Shown: in pieces, positions 1-21,300 of the stretch
Layout of the letters: each line of letters starts with the position of its first letter
Numbering within the stretch: the first letter of the stretch is position 1
Assembly (NCBI RefSeq): GCF_964340395.1
Contig: NC_135559.1
Coordinates: forward strand, 11,183,759 to 11,247,758
Direction of reading: 5' to 3'
Origin: Glandiceps talaboti
Taxonomy: Eukaryota > Hemichordata > Enteropneusta > Spengelidae
DNA length: 64,000 bases
Notes under the pieces: model-generated
What the model was told of the DNA's origin: nothing
The model's database searches: none
The model's input: the letters and a program-made list of their open reading frames with translations, nothing else
Made by a program: the position numbers and the translations under genes

Positions 1-1587
1 ACGTACATCGGTTGAAGAAAGAAGTAAGAAGTATTATAACTTCAATGTTCTGTGTGTAATTAGTTTAAGAAAAGCCAAATTAACATACTAATAAAAAAGG
101 TTACATTGGCCACAAACAAAAATAAATTGTTATTGTTTTTTATCGAAAATCTCAAATTGAAACTTCGCTGTACTTGTATTTCTAATGTCATGTGATACGT
201 TTTACTTCAATGACGCCATACCAGATTCTGTTGAAGTGAAAGATAGAACTCCGTTCAGATCACTTCATCTTGAGCTTGTAAAGTCCTCATCAACGGTTAA
301 CCGAGTAGAATGAATTATGGAGACAGTTAAAAAATATCGGGTCAATGAGCTTGACGCTGAGGGCATACTCCGTATCAAATCGTTAGCAATCAATACGTCA
401 GCAACGAAAACCGGGGTTCCATTATAAGATTACAAATAACGGGAAATGTCCTGGGAAAACAAATTTCTGCTATTATAAAAGATGGAAGACAACGTACGAG
501 TGATGTGGAAAGGTCCAAGGAGAGTGTGAAGTTCACTCGTTGTCATACACTACAAAAAAAAAATGAGATTTAACAGAATGGTACGTGAGCTCAAGAGCCC
601 GCTCAAGAGGCGAGAAGACGAACTAGACGTCTTCAGCATATACAGGCGTCTACTCCGGGTGAGGGCGACCTTTCAGATCTATTCATACTACACTCGCCCA
701 TCTTTATTAGACGACGTGTACTTGGGTCACCAAGAACGTAACACCAGCAACTGAGATCGGAAAAGGGCGACCTCAACGGTTGGCGCAGGGCCCGTTCGAT
801 TTGCACAATAAGATGATTTATCGATCACAATCATGATTTCGCGTTTGATAAGTGCCAATCACAATCATGATTGACAATCACAGTAATCATGCCCCGAATT
901 ACCATGTTTGACGTGATTACAAGATGGCGGACAACGTAATATCACGAGGGCGGGGAACGCGCGTGCGTAACTAACGGCAAGTTAGAAATGACGGAAAATA
1001 TGATGTAAATTGGGTTCGAATTCGGTCTGATTTATAACTTGTTATCATTGCAATCATTTTGACGACATAAAATCATGTAGTGTATAGGAAATGTGTGAAA
1101 CTTTTTTGTGTACAGGTAGGTAATCGTGATCATGATTATAAGAGTGTTTTGTTTACAACCTCGTTTCCAGAAATGTCGTCAAATTAATCACAATCATAAT
1201 TTATGAGCATCAAAACAATATTGTTTTGAACTATTTGACTCTACATCTCGCATGTGAAAAATAGAAAAAGGCAGCACCAAGGTGTAATAGCAATAAATCT
1301 TTAGACAACTTAATTATAATGATACAAAGTCACTATGTAAGATGACCGAAGGCAACAGAAGGGGAGGGGAGGGGTGTGAAACTCGAGAGGGACCACGCGA
1401 ATGCTTGGGGTATATAAATTAAATCATCAATTGCATGGCGATCAAATAATGACAATCAATTTGTTTGTTTGTTTGTTTGTTTGTTTGTTTGTTTGTGTTG
1501 TTTGTTTGTTTATTTGGGTAAATATTTGTTCCTCAAAATCTTTTCTTTTTATATAACTAATTACTTTAGCGAAATTACTCCCTCTAC
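1..1587. other. Non-coding flank, no gene recognised
   Basis: No convincing coding region is seen. A 63-codon frame at 563-754 has no homology that I recognise and no splice context. At 825-1200 there is a cluster of short, partly palindromic motifs of the type AATCATGATT and ATCACAATCAT, on both strands. A (TTTG)n microsatellite lies at 1460-1512. Confidence 0.5.
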
Positions 1588-2340
1588 TACATTGGTCCGG
1601 AGTTGTACGTGAATGGTACGTTGGTACTCGACAACGAACGCAAGTTGATTGAGCTATGCTAATTAACGATATTTTACTTTTTACCGTATATTTCGTCGTG
1701 TTGCAATTGAAAAATGTAGACGTGCAAGGGCGCCCTCTCTGGTTGTTGTTCTTTTGTTGTTATTTAGTTAGTGCTTTTATTTCTGTGCTGTTTGTATATG
1801 TGTTCATGTTTTACAGCGGTTATATGGTAATCTGGTGCTGTTATATTTAATTAGCGACCAAGAAAAGCTATTTCCTGTCTGTCGGACTTGGATTTTTTTT
1901 CATCATTCATCGTCAATGAAAGGAAAGAATGTGCTAGACCAGCTCTCCAGAAATAAAACACCGTTATATTTATTGAACGACAAATGCCCTTATAGTAGTT
2001 TCTTATTTGGCATTTGATATTTAATATATTTATTGAGCCAGCACGCATCCGACAAACTTCGTCCAAAATACCTTACTGTAGACAATTCTATTTTTCATCA
2101 AAATTTTCGAGAAGGCCTTTTGGATTTCGTTACTTCGACTCTTGCAATGAACTGTCAGAACCACTTCACACCACAATTACTTAACTGCCATGAGAGACCT
2201 CCTAACACAGCATTTTTTATGGCTTTCTTTTATCTGCACCTCAGTGGTTAATTTTATGGGACACTTTATAACGTTTGCAACCGAACAAGCATGACTGTTT
2301 ATTGCTACTTGAAACCCACTGGACGTGTAATAGTGTAAAT
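1588..2340 (+). repeat. Upstream duplicated segment, copy A (truncated)
   Basis: This is the most diverged of three copies of the segment that precedes genes 1 and 2 (others at 3296-4214 and 24176-25100). Shared landmarks are GTTGGTACT..GACAAC, CGCAAGTTG near the left end, TTGTCGGACT-like text, AAAGAATGTGCTAGA, TATTGAGCC, GGATTTCGTTA, CTGTCAGAACCAC and TTTTATGGGACACTT..ATAACGTTTG. Unlike the other two copies it stops before the block that contains the first coding exon, so it is probably a truncated relic. The short frames inside it overlap each other on both strands and are not treated as genes. Confidence 0.7.
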
Positions 2341-2553
2341 TAGTCCCACAGCATTCAGTTCTGTGAATGGTCGTCTTACAGTCAGGTACTGGAGATGCCG
2401 TCAGATTAATCTGGATTCAGACCACTATATGGACGAAAGCTTTGAACCACTCGCTGTATATGTAAATGAACACAAACTAAAGAATAATCTTTTAGTTAAT
2501 GGTCGAGACCAACAGTTCAGTGTAGGTTAAAAAGACTAAATTCTTTTTACTTT

Positions 2554-2572
2554 GGGGTGGGGGGGGGGGGGG
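2554..2572. repeat. Poly-G run
   Basis: A near-uninterrupted G tract. Similar G or C runs occur at 5458-5469, about 49130-49138 and about 29953-29965. Confidence 0.8.
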
Positions 2573-3080
2573 TTGAGCAATTTTAGTTCTCATCCTACAC
2601 AATCGATTTTCTTTTAATGGATGTTTTATACCCCTAAATACAAATATTTCTTTAAAAATGTCAAATTGAGAACATATTGGCTTTATATTGATAGCACTAT
2701 ATACTACTACTATATACTGGTTTGAAATTGACTCTATCATTTGATTATTTGCATAATAGTTCACTAAATTGTAGTGGTCTGAGTTTGTATTTACTTATGA
2801 TAAAAGTGATTACATTGTGTTCACCTAGTTTCACAAAGTACTTTACGGATAATACATTTTTTACACTCTTTTATTAGCAATTTACTAAATAACAAGTTGA
2901 ACTTGATCTATTTCGTTTCGTATTTTTTTCAATTAGAAAACCACAGCATAGTTGTATTCATTTCAAATCAAGATGTCAAATTAAATACCCATTTCTCATC
3001 TCTATTGCAACTTTAAATTTGAACTTCAAATGTGAAGATTTAAATTAATACAAAGCCTGTTTACATTTATTTCATATACC

Positions 3081-3262
3081 TATGTCTGTCTGTCTGTCTG
3101 TCTGTCTGTTTGCTTGCCTGCCTGCTTGCCTGCACGCACGCACGCACGCACGCATGCATGTCTGCGTGTGTGTGTGTGTGTGTCTGTCTGTCTGTCTGCC
3201 TGTCTGTCTGTCTGTCTGTCTGTGTGTGTACGTGTGTGTGTATGTGTGTGTTTGTGTGTGTG
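3081..3262. repeat. Compound microsatellite (TCTG/GCAC/TG)
   Basis: Successive blocks of TCTG, TGCC, GCAC and GT repeats. They create several open frames on both strands that are not genes. The array sits between upstream-segment copies A and B. Confidence 0.9.
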
Positions 3263-3295
3263 CATAAGTGTGCTTACATTTGTGTTCGGTTACTT

Positions 3296-4196
3296 CTCAA
3301 ACCGTTATTCTGGAGTTATCGTCCGCGTTGGTATCTGACAACAAAGCAACGCAAGTTGTCTGAAATATGATAATTAACGGCAGTTTACGTTTTACAACAA
3401 AACAGCAATCTGGTGCCAAGAGATTTAATTTGTATGATCATGTATACCTCCAAATTATAACATCAATCATGAAAAGCAGTTTTCTTGTTTGTCGGACTCA
3501 CAATGTCTTTTTGTGTCATCGTCAATTGGAAAGAAAGAATGTGCTAGAAATTACATCGCAAGAGAACCAAACCCATCGTAATATTTGTTGGACAAGTAAC
3601 TATTATTTTTATTGAGCCGACAGGCACTTGTCACACATCTTAACATATGCCTTAATGTGGACAATTCTATAATTGTATTTGAGCAAAGTTTTCGAGTGCC
3701 TTCTTGGATTTCGTTAACACTGTCAGAACCACCTCAGGCAACAATTAGTAAATAGTAGTCTGCGAGATCGCCTAGCACAACAAATATTTCGTTTACGATC
3801 GTGAGCCTTTCCTTATCTGCTCCTTTGTGGGGAATTTTATGGGACACTTGATAACGTTTGAAACCGAACCAACGGGAAAGTTTTATTTGTACTTGAAAAT
3901 ACAGCAACTGAACCTAAATCTGCGGTCGCATTGATCATAAACAATTACTGGAGATGAGCCAATGCAGAATGGATATGTAATATATAATGCTGTGACATTC
4001 TGATTTAGCATGCCCGCAAGGAATCATGGGAAATACAATTCTGACACCAAACCTGTAGGACGGTATTAATAGGTAAAGAAGTGAAACAGAGAAGATATCA
4101 TAAGCAAACGTCATTGTAAAAAAAACAAGCTTTTTTCTCATACTTATTGACCGTGAGTAGTATCATCACTCTGAATACAAAGAGTTGAAGCTAACC

Positions 4197-4214
<18 letters not shown>
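3296..4214 (+). repeat. Upstream duplicated segment, copy B (promoter side of gene 1)
   Basis: Direct repeat of 24176-25100. The similarity runs through the putative 5-prime flank and ends in the same start-codon exon: CTAACCATGTGTTCC followed by a CAG/GTAAGG donor in both copies. A conserved block with AAGCAAACGTCATTGT lies about 90 bp upstream of the ATG and may be a promoter element. No canonical TATA box is obvious. Confidence 0.75.
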
Positions 4215-10762
<6,548 letters not shown>

Positions 10763-11857
10763 ATCCGTCGCCAGACACATGGAATAGAAGAAGGTATACA
10801 AAGTATACTGACTAAAATAAATTACAATATATAATATGATAAAACACAATAGAGAAGTAGAGCTCCGTATGCAATATGTGACAAATATAAAATATATAAT
10901 GTTTAACTAATCCCAAGCCTATCGATAACACCAGAAAGACTTTCTATTAGAACTAATCCATCAAATATTGTGAATTAGAGCAAATTAGTCTGACGTCATC
11001 AGTTTCTATGATTTACCATCTCCAAGTTACGTAATATATGTCATGATTACATTACATTTTTCCTACACTTTCAGCAGTGTGAGGATTTAGCTCTTAGGAT
11101 TACTCCCGAAACGTCAAACATTTTTAACTTTAATTTTTTGAACTGAGAACATTTTATCTTAACAAGATTTCAGGTAATAGTGATGAATTAGGTTAATCTG
11201 GATGAACGTATTGAACAAATACCCGTGTATGTAATTAACAAATAAATAATCTTCATTCATTTACCGTTACATAATCATTATAGCACACCATATATAGATT
11301 GTAATTTAGCAGTAGGTTACTTATTTATGATTGTTGCTAATTATGTATAAGTCAATTTGACAATATGTCTGAAATCAGTATTTCTAAGACAATGCAAGTC
11401 TGAATGACAGTGTGTGTGTAATGTTCGATGTAATACGATTATTTGTAAGTATAAATTTCCATACATATATGTCATTACTTGTTTTAGATAAATTCGAATT
11501 AGTACATTTATTATATTACATAATGATTTTCTTTTAGATCACCTGTCATAATTTAGTATTGTTATGATTCACATAATAGTCAAAACGTTTGCGACTGTTT
11601 GCTCTTTTAGAAATATCACGAGGATTAATAAGATGTAATGAACGTTTATGTAGCATACAGGAATGAAAAAAGTATATCAAATATGTAAAACTAAACACTA
11701 CAACACTGCTCTTTGCTGAGGAAATAAAGGTTTGATCACAATATCTTTATATCGCCATATCTTCTGAACGATATACAAGTATATCTATTTTGAACTAAAC
11801 TGGTAGTGTAGCTGAGAGAGAATTCACTTCAGATTTTTACAACCTCTGTGTGAATGA

Positions 11858-11926
11858 CACACACACACACACACACACACATACACACACACATATATAT
11901 ATATATAATATATATGTGTCTGTGTC

Positions 11927-12012
<86 letters not shown>
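11858..12012. repeat. AC / TA microsatellite
   Basis: An (AC)n block at 11858-11892 is followed by a short TA block and a TA tract of about 75 nt at 11934-12011. Confidence 0.95.
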
Positions 12013-12018
<6 letters not shown>

Positions 12019-12176
12019 AAGTTTCATTCTATACATATACATGAAAATGAAAGAAGACGGGTCTGTGAGTCGAGTCCATACGCTTACGAATACCCCTGAT
12101 GATCCTTTTGGTGAAACGAACCGTAGTGTAAATCCATAATGAAATATCAGAGTCGTCTTCTTTACTTTATAAATAT

Positions 12177-12177
<1 letters not shown>

Positions 12178-12265
<88 letters not shown>

Positions 12266-12384
12266 CTGTGTGTGTCTGTGTGTGTGTGTGCGTGTGTGTG
12301 TGTGTGTCTGTGTGTGTCTGTGTCTTTGTCTGTGTCTGTATCTATCTGTGTCTCTGTCTGTCTGTATGTATGTATGTATGTATG

Positions 12385-12413
<29 letters not shown>
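12178..12413. repeat. TA / TG / TCTG / ATGT compound microsatellite
   Basis: A TA tract of about 70 nt passes into TG, TCTG-like and then (ATGT)n repeats. Long translated frames here are repeat artefacts. Confidence 0.95.
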
Positions 12414-12415
<2 letters not shown>

Positions 12416-14344
12416 TGTGTGCATGTCTATGACTATGTATGTGTGTCTGTGTCTGTGTCTATGTCCGTGGAATTTTAGCGTTACTTTTTGGAATATTCAT
12501 ATTTTTATATGTACGAATTGATTGATATTTTAAAGTACTTAATGAGACGGTCATTCGTAGATTAGCAATGTGTTCTTTTCAACTGAAATCATCCATTAGA
12601 GCCTTGCAGTATCATTCAAATTTGTCTCAAAATGTTAGTAAAAGTTGTTTGAATATCAACACATTATAATTAGCCCATCGCTTATAATCGATATTGATAG
12701 GATGTGTACAGGTATGCTTGGACTCAAGTCAGGCGACTAAAATCATAGTCGGTCTACGTCGACATCTTGATGATGAAGTCAACACAATTTAAAGTTGTTT
12801 ACTGTAGACGGTTTCAAATCCATCTCACCCACGTGTGTGAAAATTAACTTGTCGATAGAATAGGGCAGTGAAAATATGTAGTTATTATGAAAATAATGAT
12901 TGCAGAACTTTAAGAAGTTGTTGGATAGCAGCGAGATACATTTTGGTAGAAGCAGGGTGATACGTAATATTTTGGTAAGACCTACAAACATTTAGGATCT
13001 GCTGATAACTGAGAATGACAGTACTTCTCGACGAAGCCCTCGACATCGCCTTAGGCGGTATGTGACCTAACCTTTTAAAGTTAGCAGAGATGCCAGATGA
13101 TCTAGCAGCTAGTCTGGGTGACACGGGCTTTTGAGTATTTATGTACATGTTTTATGACCTCAAATGTGCAGATCTGAATATAGTCTAGTTCCTATACAGT
13201 ACCGCTACCACAGTCAAAGTCATTAGTTACTCTAGAAGTCCTGAGATGAATAAGATGCAATTTAAAATTCATCCACAGCCACCCACACAGTCATTAACAT
13301 CACGTCTTTGTTAATCAATACCATAAACCATGGTGTTTTGGGCCTATGGCCTTTGACTACAATAAAGTGACTATATGAAATAATCAATCACAACATTCTA
13401 ACCAATACCACAGTCCCTCATAAATTTATTGTTTATTGGGGCAGTTATGTAATGTCCAAATATGGTATATTTGTCAGCACAGGATGCTACTTATACAATG
13501 TTTATGTCACGATAGCAGTTGGGGTTCACAGATTGGATGAACAAATATTTGTGCTGATTGAGGGACTTTGATAAGACGTGATTTAGTTACAAACCACGTT
13601 GGCATCCAAACTAATCTGAATGCGTTTATGTGATATATATTCATATGAAATACTAGCAACATTTGCATTGTGATTCTTGATTTGAGATATTTTTGCTGAA
13701 TTCTGTGTTTGTGTCAGGAACACTTTAACAGCCTGTGAAATTTGGCTGTAAACGAAACTCACAGACACATGCATTGTGTTGACATCAGTATCTCCCGTTT
13801 TCGAATATCATATGTATATCTTTTTGCACTTGAAGGAGATCAAATAATAAGGTGTGACAAATGTGGGAAAAAGAAGGTTAAAACTGCATTATTTGTATTT
13901 CAATGACAGTTTAGTATTGTGACATAACTATATATCACGATATAGTAATGTTATACAGAGGTCAGACTATAATATATTTTCTTAGAGTGTAGTTGAAAGT
14001 ATTGATTTAAAATCTTGACGTTCACTACAGTGACTGTTTTCATAGATGGGGTGCCTGGCAAGTGGTACGCGTAACCAGTCACAGGGTACGTGTTTCTTAC
14101 AGCATATACGGCAGTAATTAAAACAGCTTACCAAGTCAATTTTATTTTTAGTCATTGTTAACTCTCTTTACCTTACATACCCCATATGTCGAGAACTGTT
14201 TGCTCGTTGCGCTACGTCATACTCGTCGCAGTGAATTGTTTTGCATACACTGACCCCATTTCTCTTTAACAATTCTTATTTTATAAGAGGTCACACCAGG
14301 TAGAAGACCTCTAAGCTGATATTCACAATAACTATATACCAGTC

Positions 14345-15449
14345 ATGGGATTGTACACCAGTGTTCGTGGTGACCTTTTCGTTCTAATTTGTATCACCGT
14401 ACAAGGTAGGAATCATCTGATTTACCTTGCAAAGTGATCCGATCTAGTTTGACTGTTAAGAAATTAGCCAAATGCACGAAACTGTGTCAGATGTCGTCTC
14501 ATATTAAATCTGTAAACCGTACTATTATTATGGGCAGGGTTGTCCTGTGGGATGCACGTTATTTCCGCGTTGGATAACTGCTTGAAACTGATATTGAAAT
14601 GTGGTTCTACCCTTGCAAATCAACAAGTGGATTTATAAGAAATATTAATGTCCGAAACACAGTGGAAGTAGAGGACAGGAAGTACATTGTACTGCACATC
14701 TTAACAATTGTTGAACATACCATGTTGACCGACTTAAAAAGTAAACACTGTCACTATGATACGTCGATGTCAATAATCGTGTTATTACAATCAATTTCAT
14801 TCACCCTTCACAAGAAACGAGAGGCAAGTAAAAGAAAATGATTTTTCTCAAGTACGGCACTAGACAATACCATTTTATTTCGTATATTTTCATTTCATTT
14901 CTCCCAGTAAGTACCGTAGCAACGTGTAACATCAATGTCGATGTACCAGAAACAAATGTCCAAGCAGTGGAGGGATTTCCGGTAGTACTGAGATGTTCCT
15001 TTACAACATCACCGTGTAGCTACTATTATCTGGAGTGGTGTAAAGTTGATGTTCTACATGGATGTAGTATAATTCGACATGAGTCTCATGGCATAGTATA
15101 TCAGTCTGCATCATATGAAGGCCGTGTTAACATAACAGGCGATAATGCTAACATACGAATTGCAAGTGTCACAGCGGAAGACGAGGGGCCATATGCATGT
15201 CGAGTATATGCAGAAATGGGTATTTTCGAAGAAACGAGCGACACAATTTACCTTAACGTCGTGCAAGGTGAATTGTCGAGTGTGTGTTGTAGTAGCCACT
15301 TGGTATTCATATTATAAATCATATGGTCAGTTTCGTTATTGATTTAAGCTGGTTACAGCACCGCAATTTGTTGTTGCCAAGTTTATGATTGTGATGTGTT
15401 TATGTGTGTTCGTTTTTTGCTTGTTTGTTTGTTTGTTTGTTTGTCTTTC

Positions 15450-15495
<46 letters not shown>

Positions 15496-18448
15496 GGGTT
15501 TGTTTGTTTGTTTGTTTGTTTGTTTGTTTGATTGATTGTGTGTTATGTATGTTTGTTTATTTGTTTGTTTGTTTGAATGCTAGATTAAAGGAAGAGGGTC
15601 TGATAATTTTTGGTGAAATGTAATAGATGGTCCTTTCAACGATAACTTTAAAGTTTACAATCTTAATTATAAATCACCAATACCAATTTATCCTTTAGAT
15701 TGTGAGTTATCCTCAACCTTTTAGATGTGAGATTTCATATTTGCGTTTCACTCATCAGATGTGTCATATTGAAAGGTGATTATGCCACGGAAGCTGGAAC
15801 TACAAACAATGCCAGTGATTTTGTGTTACATATCAATAATAACAAACATAAGTCCACATTTCCCTTCCTAAATAAAAGTCTCATATGCTTTTTATTACGA
15901 CAGATCCAGTGGCCCCGTCCATTCCTGTAATATCGATTGATACAGACCACGTGTTTGAAGGTGACGATGTTACCCTGAACTGTTCCTCGGTTGGATTACC
16001 ACCACCAACGTACACGTGGTATCATAACGATCAAGTGCTGTCCTCACTGCAAAGGCATCGTATAAATGAAGACGGCGGTGAACTTACTGTGTTGGATCTC
16101 AGACGCACTGACACGGCATATTATTCTTGTGAAGCACATAATGATGTAGGCGAAGAAACTGCAGTAATTCATTGAGATGTATATTGTAAGTTTGTTTTCT
16201 ATTCAATCTATCCCAATATAGAAATTCGTATATGCGTGCATGCATGCATCCATCAAGTCATCCATCCATCCATCCATCCATCCATCTATGCATCCATCCA
16301 TCCATCCATCCATCCATCTATGCATCCATCCATACATCGATCCATCCATCCATCCATACATACATACATACATACATACATACATACATACATCTATGCA
16401 TCCACCCATCCATCCATCCATCCATCCATCCATACATACATACATACATACATATTGCTGAGGAGTACAAATTTATATAGTACTTTTTACATTGGCGTGG
16501 AGTTTAAATGCAATATGACGCTGTGTAACATTAATGAAAGCACAGCGATAGATCGGAAACCTGTGTTAAAAAATTATTTCGCAAATTATTGGTGAGCAGA
16601 ATGTTTGGTGGAATCATTCATATTATGATACGAGCTGAAAATTTGCTTAAATGTTTCTTTTAATTTATCCGATTGGATACTTGAAAATCCAAGATGGCCA
16701 CAGCAATTCATGGAATATATATATATTTGCAAGGCTTGTCTGATTTTGGTGATTTTACTGTCAATATACATATATGTTTTCAAACAGTTTAAATTTGATT
16801 CGAAGGAAAGCTATCTCGTTACCACGTACAAAACAATGTCTGAAGATCCTTTAGTATATCCTGATTATGTATCAATACTGTAGTAATAAACAGATGGTCA
16901 TAAATATTGTCATATAATTCACATTGTAACTTCAAATGTAGTATATTGACGATAAGGTTCTAATAATTGTAAAATTAAAACTGGTGTATATTATGTTATG
17001 CGATAGATTATCCGAACGACCCCTGGCCCGAATGCAAGAGTTTGTCCAACAGACAAAGTGGAGACTCTCTGCAAGCCGGTGATAACGTCACTTTGTCCTG
17101 TGAAGCGACCGATGGATACCCTACACCAAATTTGGTTTGGTACAATGGAGGTGTCGCATTCCAAAATGCTTGCACAAACACTTTTCACACAGACGTAGAT
17201 GGCAGTGTAGTTATACTCAATAGCTGTAATTGGTTGTTGGATTATACAGATAATGAAAGAACGTACGAATGTCACGGCATGGTTGAGGGCATAGACACAG
17301 AATCCAGCATGTGTACTGCCAAGCTACACGTTAGGCGTGAGTATTACAATGTTTTCTATTACTTCGTTGTACGGATTATCGGTGACTTTTGTTTCGGGTT
17401 TTCCGATAATAGTATGATCGTTTTCAAAGTGTTTATTTTTTAATAATGGTTACAAAACCTGACGGAAAACAATTTGAAATAATTGTTCTATCTTTCAAGC
17501 TCGATAGTCACGACTCTCTGCTAAAAAAACTTACTTTTTGATCAAGCAGGTTTTCTAAAATACAGATACATATTGCGTAATTGTTACCTTAGTTTTTGTG
17601 CACTCATATCCGAAGTTATGATTTCGCCATCTCGAAAAATAACAGTGGAGAGTCCATACAACAATGACATGTATTAAGAATATATTGCATCATCAACGTC
17701 TGAAATTTCTTCATCTGACGTCCCCCCCCAAAAAAAAAATAAATAAATAAATAAATAAATAAATAAATCGTTTACACGTTTATCACTTTCATTAGCGTTG
17801 ATGTCATTTCAGATGCTCCGGTGTTTGTAGTGGATGGCCGTCCAAGTGTGATAACAAGTATAATTTTGCAAGATACAACGACTGCTTCAATCACCTGTTA
17901 CGCTGCTGGCAACCCTACACCTGTTTACGTATGGTACAGAAATGAAAACGTCGTTGATGTGGGAGCTTTACAGAGGTATTCCTGGACTGCACCTGGTGGA
18001 TCATTAACTATTGATGACGTCACCAGGGAGGAATATGGTGATGTTTATAAATGTAAAGTTAGCAATAGTATCGGTGAACCTATTATCGGCAACTCTACGT
18101 TGTACTTGGAATGTAAGTACCAAAGCATCATAAAGAACTGTTAGAACTAACTTCAAAGTGTGTTTTCACTGCTATTGGTATATTAGTGGTAGTAAAAATA
18201 TTAATGAATAAACACAGTAACGTATTTATGGCCAAGACGTTTCATTCAGACCGCCTTAGTAGGCCCATGAAGTAATTGAATAAACTGAAAACCATAGTAC
18301 CCGTTCCTATTACCATTTTTGGTCAAGCCCTGGATATTTGTGATAATTGGTATTATGGATTGGACCTAATAAGGCAGCTCAGCAAAGTCTGGGGGAAACC
18401 CTATGGCCAGAAAGTTTTACTATTTATTATATATGTTCAAAGTGAGAC

Positions 18449-18507
<59 letters not shown>

Positions 18508-21266
18508 GTCATATTTGCACAACCTGTACTCATACCAGTTAAATGAATGTGGACACGGTTATACTTGAACATTGTGGTTTACGTTGTACCATACTAATTC
18601 ATTCGTTTACATTTTTACAATAGTCAATCGAGAAAGATTCTTCAAGTACTGGACAAGATGAACAAAGGATAGCCAATATCTAACAAATAATACTTTTAAC
18701 ACTGACAAGCTGAATAATATACTCTTCCTAACATACTCCCATAATTTCTAAACAGACGAGCCATTGATTGAACGCTTTGAAGAAGTCATTTACGGACTAA
18801 AAGGCCACGACATCGAAATCGAATGTGTGGTAGATGCAGTTCCTCACGCTGAAATCACGTGGTACAAGGAATCAACGGAATTGGTGACGAATGGCAATAA
18901 GTACAATATGGTGGCACTCGTACTCAATGAAACCCATGTACGGTCTACCCTGTACATACAGTATGCGGAAGAGGCAGATGGCGGATTCTACAGATGTAAA
19001 GCTGAAAATATCTATGGTATCGATGAAATGTATGTGTACTTAGACATTATTGGTGAGTTACTGTATAACAGTTTGTAAGTGTTTGTGGGTCACAGGGATG
19101 GGTTGTCGCAAGAAGAAAGTTCATATGATCAGTATGGCACTCAATGTAGTGAAGAATATCAATTGTAATTTGGGGTATGACAAAATATATGTTAACTTTC
19201 GTTGCAAATGTTAGGCATGTAGTTGATCCATTGTTGTCGTTTTGTACCTGGTGTTGATATTGTGTCTTGAAGAGCAGTAGAGACATCTTGAATTACAACT
19301 AATATGTACATCCTAGACTGATAGACCAATGAATGTCCATCTATAGCAAATCTTGAATCACAACCAGAGTCTTCATATGCCTAGATTGACAGACCATTGG
19401 ATGTCCATTGATGGGAGAAAATAATATTTAATTTGGATATGTTGAATTTATGTCACGTACGTACTCGCTCACTTTCCCGGTATCATCATTACAAAAATGT
19501 GACTAAAATATGTAACGTGGAAAGTGTATTACCCCTGTACAATGACGATGACAGGGTGGGTCATAGGGATGGTAAAGGCTGTAAAGGTGACTTCGTATCG
19601 TGCATAAGACGCGGAAGACTTAACGATGTAACTCGGATTGTATCATATTTATTTCAGTGGCTCCTCATCCAGTGAAAGTCATTGAGATCCTACATATATC
19701 ATATTCCGATCTAATCATTGCATGGAATCCAAGTAAGCAAGTCGATTACTACAATATCGAATTCATGGAAGTTAACAAGACGGCGAAGGAAAGGACGACA
19801 CACACACTATACAATTTTCAAGAGATAACGAATTTAAAACCAGAAGCGCTATATTTGTTGACAATTGTCAGTTATAATGCAGTTGGTTTATCAAGGAGTC
19901 AACCTAAATTGATACAATTGCCTTGTAAGTATATGAACAAACTGTGTAAGATGATAAACATGATAACCATTCTATGACAAGGAGTTGGTTTGACGTCAGG
20001 GATTTGAAAGCTTTGTAATTTATTCATTCTAGAGTGATTTCACAATATTTCACAATCCTCAAGTCACAATACAGTGTCATGTAGACATTTTGAAAGTTCG
20101 ACAGCGTCAACATTTTCACTTATTATTCGAAAATGGACCGACGACAAGCTAAGATGCATGAGCATACAATACATATAATCCTTAAGTACGCGTAATATGT
20201 ATAAACATATATTTCCTTTGCCTGTGCTTTCCGTGGAAATGTTAAGACCTTAAACCCACTTTCTTAAATTGTTTATTCATAAAAGGTTTGTATCAAACTC
20301 TTACGAGTAACAATACCGACTTACAATGATCATTTTGTCTGTTAATGCAGCGAAATCATCAAGACTTGAAAGTGAAGGTGAGTTATGCACACATAATCGT
20401 GATATGAAATTGGAAGCTTTGTCATGCAGCTACTAGAGTACACAATGGCCAAAGCCATGGGCAACAAAGAAAAATGCACATGCCACTGGAAACAATGCCA
20501 CCGTTGGTTTATTTGAGGTTTCACATATAGTGACACCTTTAGTAGTTTATCTGAGGGCTAGATCATGCTATCATTGCACCGACCTTGCTCATCAATTTGA
20601 TTCAACCACTTTTTTTAAATGCGTTAACATGCCTTCGGCTATCCACCAATCTATCCATCCAGCTATCTCGTCATCTCTATCTATCTTCATGTGTCTATAG
20701 CTATCTACGCAACTGTATCTATTCATCCATCCATCCATCCATCCATATCTACTTGTATCTATCTATCTGTCCACACATCCATCCATCTATTCATGTATCA
20801 CTCCATCTATCTACATATCTGTCTGTCTACATGTTTCTATCTAAGTATCTATCTTTCCATCTATCGATCCATCTGTAGCTATCTATATGTCTGTTAGGCC
20901 AATTCCTCCTCAATCAGACATATTTCATCTTTCCTTAACTACCATAGTAGGGTCACCGTGTGATATGCATCTACCAACCATTATGTCAATCACCAGTTCC
21001 CCATCTTATATATGAATGTATGTATTTGTTATTTACAGATGCAAATAATGGCCATCCTAATAATACTGGATTGATATCCGTGTCAGCAGTTCTCGGTGTT
21101 TTATTACTTGTCTGTGTTGTGATAGGTATTCTATACTATACGTATACAATTACTCGGAAAAGAAGACAAAACCAGTCTGACCAGAGTAAACTTCAAAGTA
21201 CCAGTTAAGTAAACTTTTAAATACTAGAGAATATGATTTACATAATTTCTGAATTGCACACACACA

Positions 21267-21300
<34 letters not shown>

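Larger units (their letters stand above)
10822..14344. other. Intergenic between gene 1 and gene 3
   Basis: No exon is supported. The region holds the two large microsatellites at 11858-12012 and 12178-12413. Minus-strand frames at 12779-13148 and 13583-13774 are short, without recognisable domains, and are not called. Confidence 0.5.

Noticed and set aside
563-754. 63-codon plus-strand frame with many Arg/Lys
   Set aside because: No domain, no splice context and no paralogue in the window; short frames of this length are expected by chance.
3080-3370. Several overlapping open frames rich in Cys/Val/Leu or His/Thr
   Set aside because: They are translations of TCTG/TG/GCAC microsatellites in all frames.
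11824-12521. Long frames on both strands
   Set aside because: Dinucleotide and tetranucleotide repeats.
14599-14841. 80-codon frame between gene 3 exons 1 and 2
   Set aside because: Lies in the intron implied by the matching phase-1 borders at 14405 and 14908; no Ig or signal features.
16203-16595. Frames of up to 119 codons rich in His/Pro/Ser/Ile
   Set aside because: CATC/CATA microsatellite in an intron.
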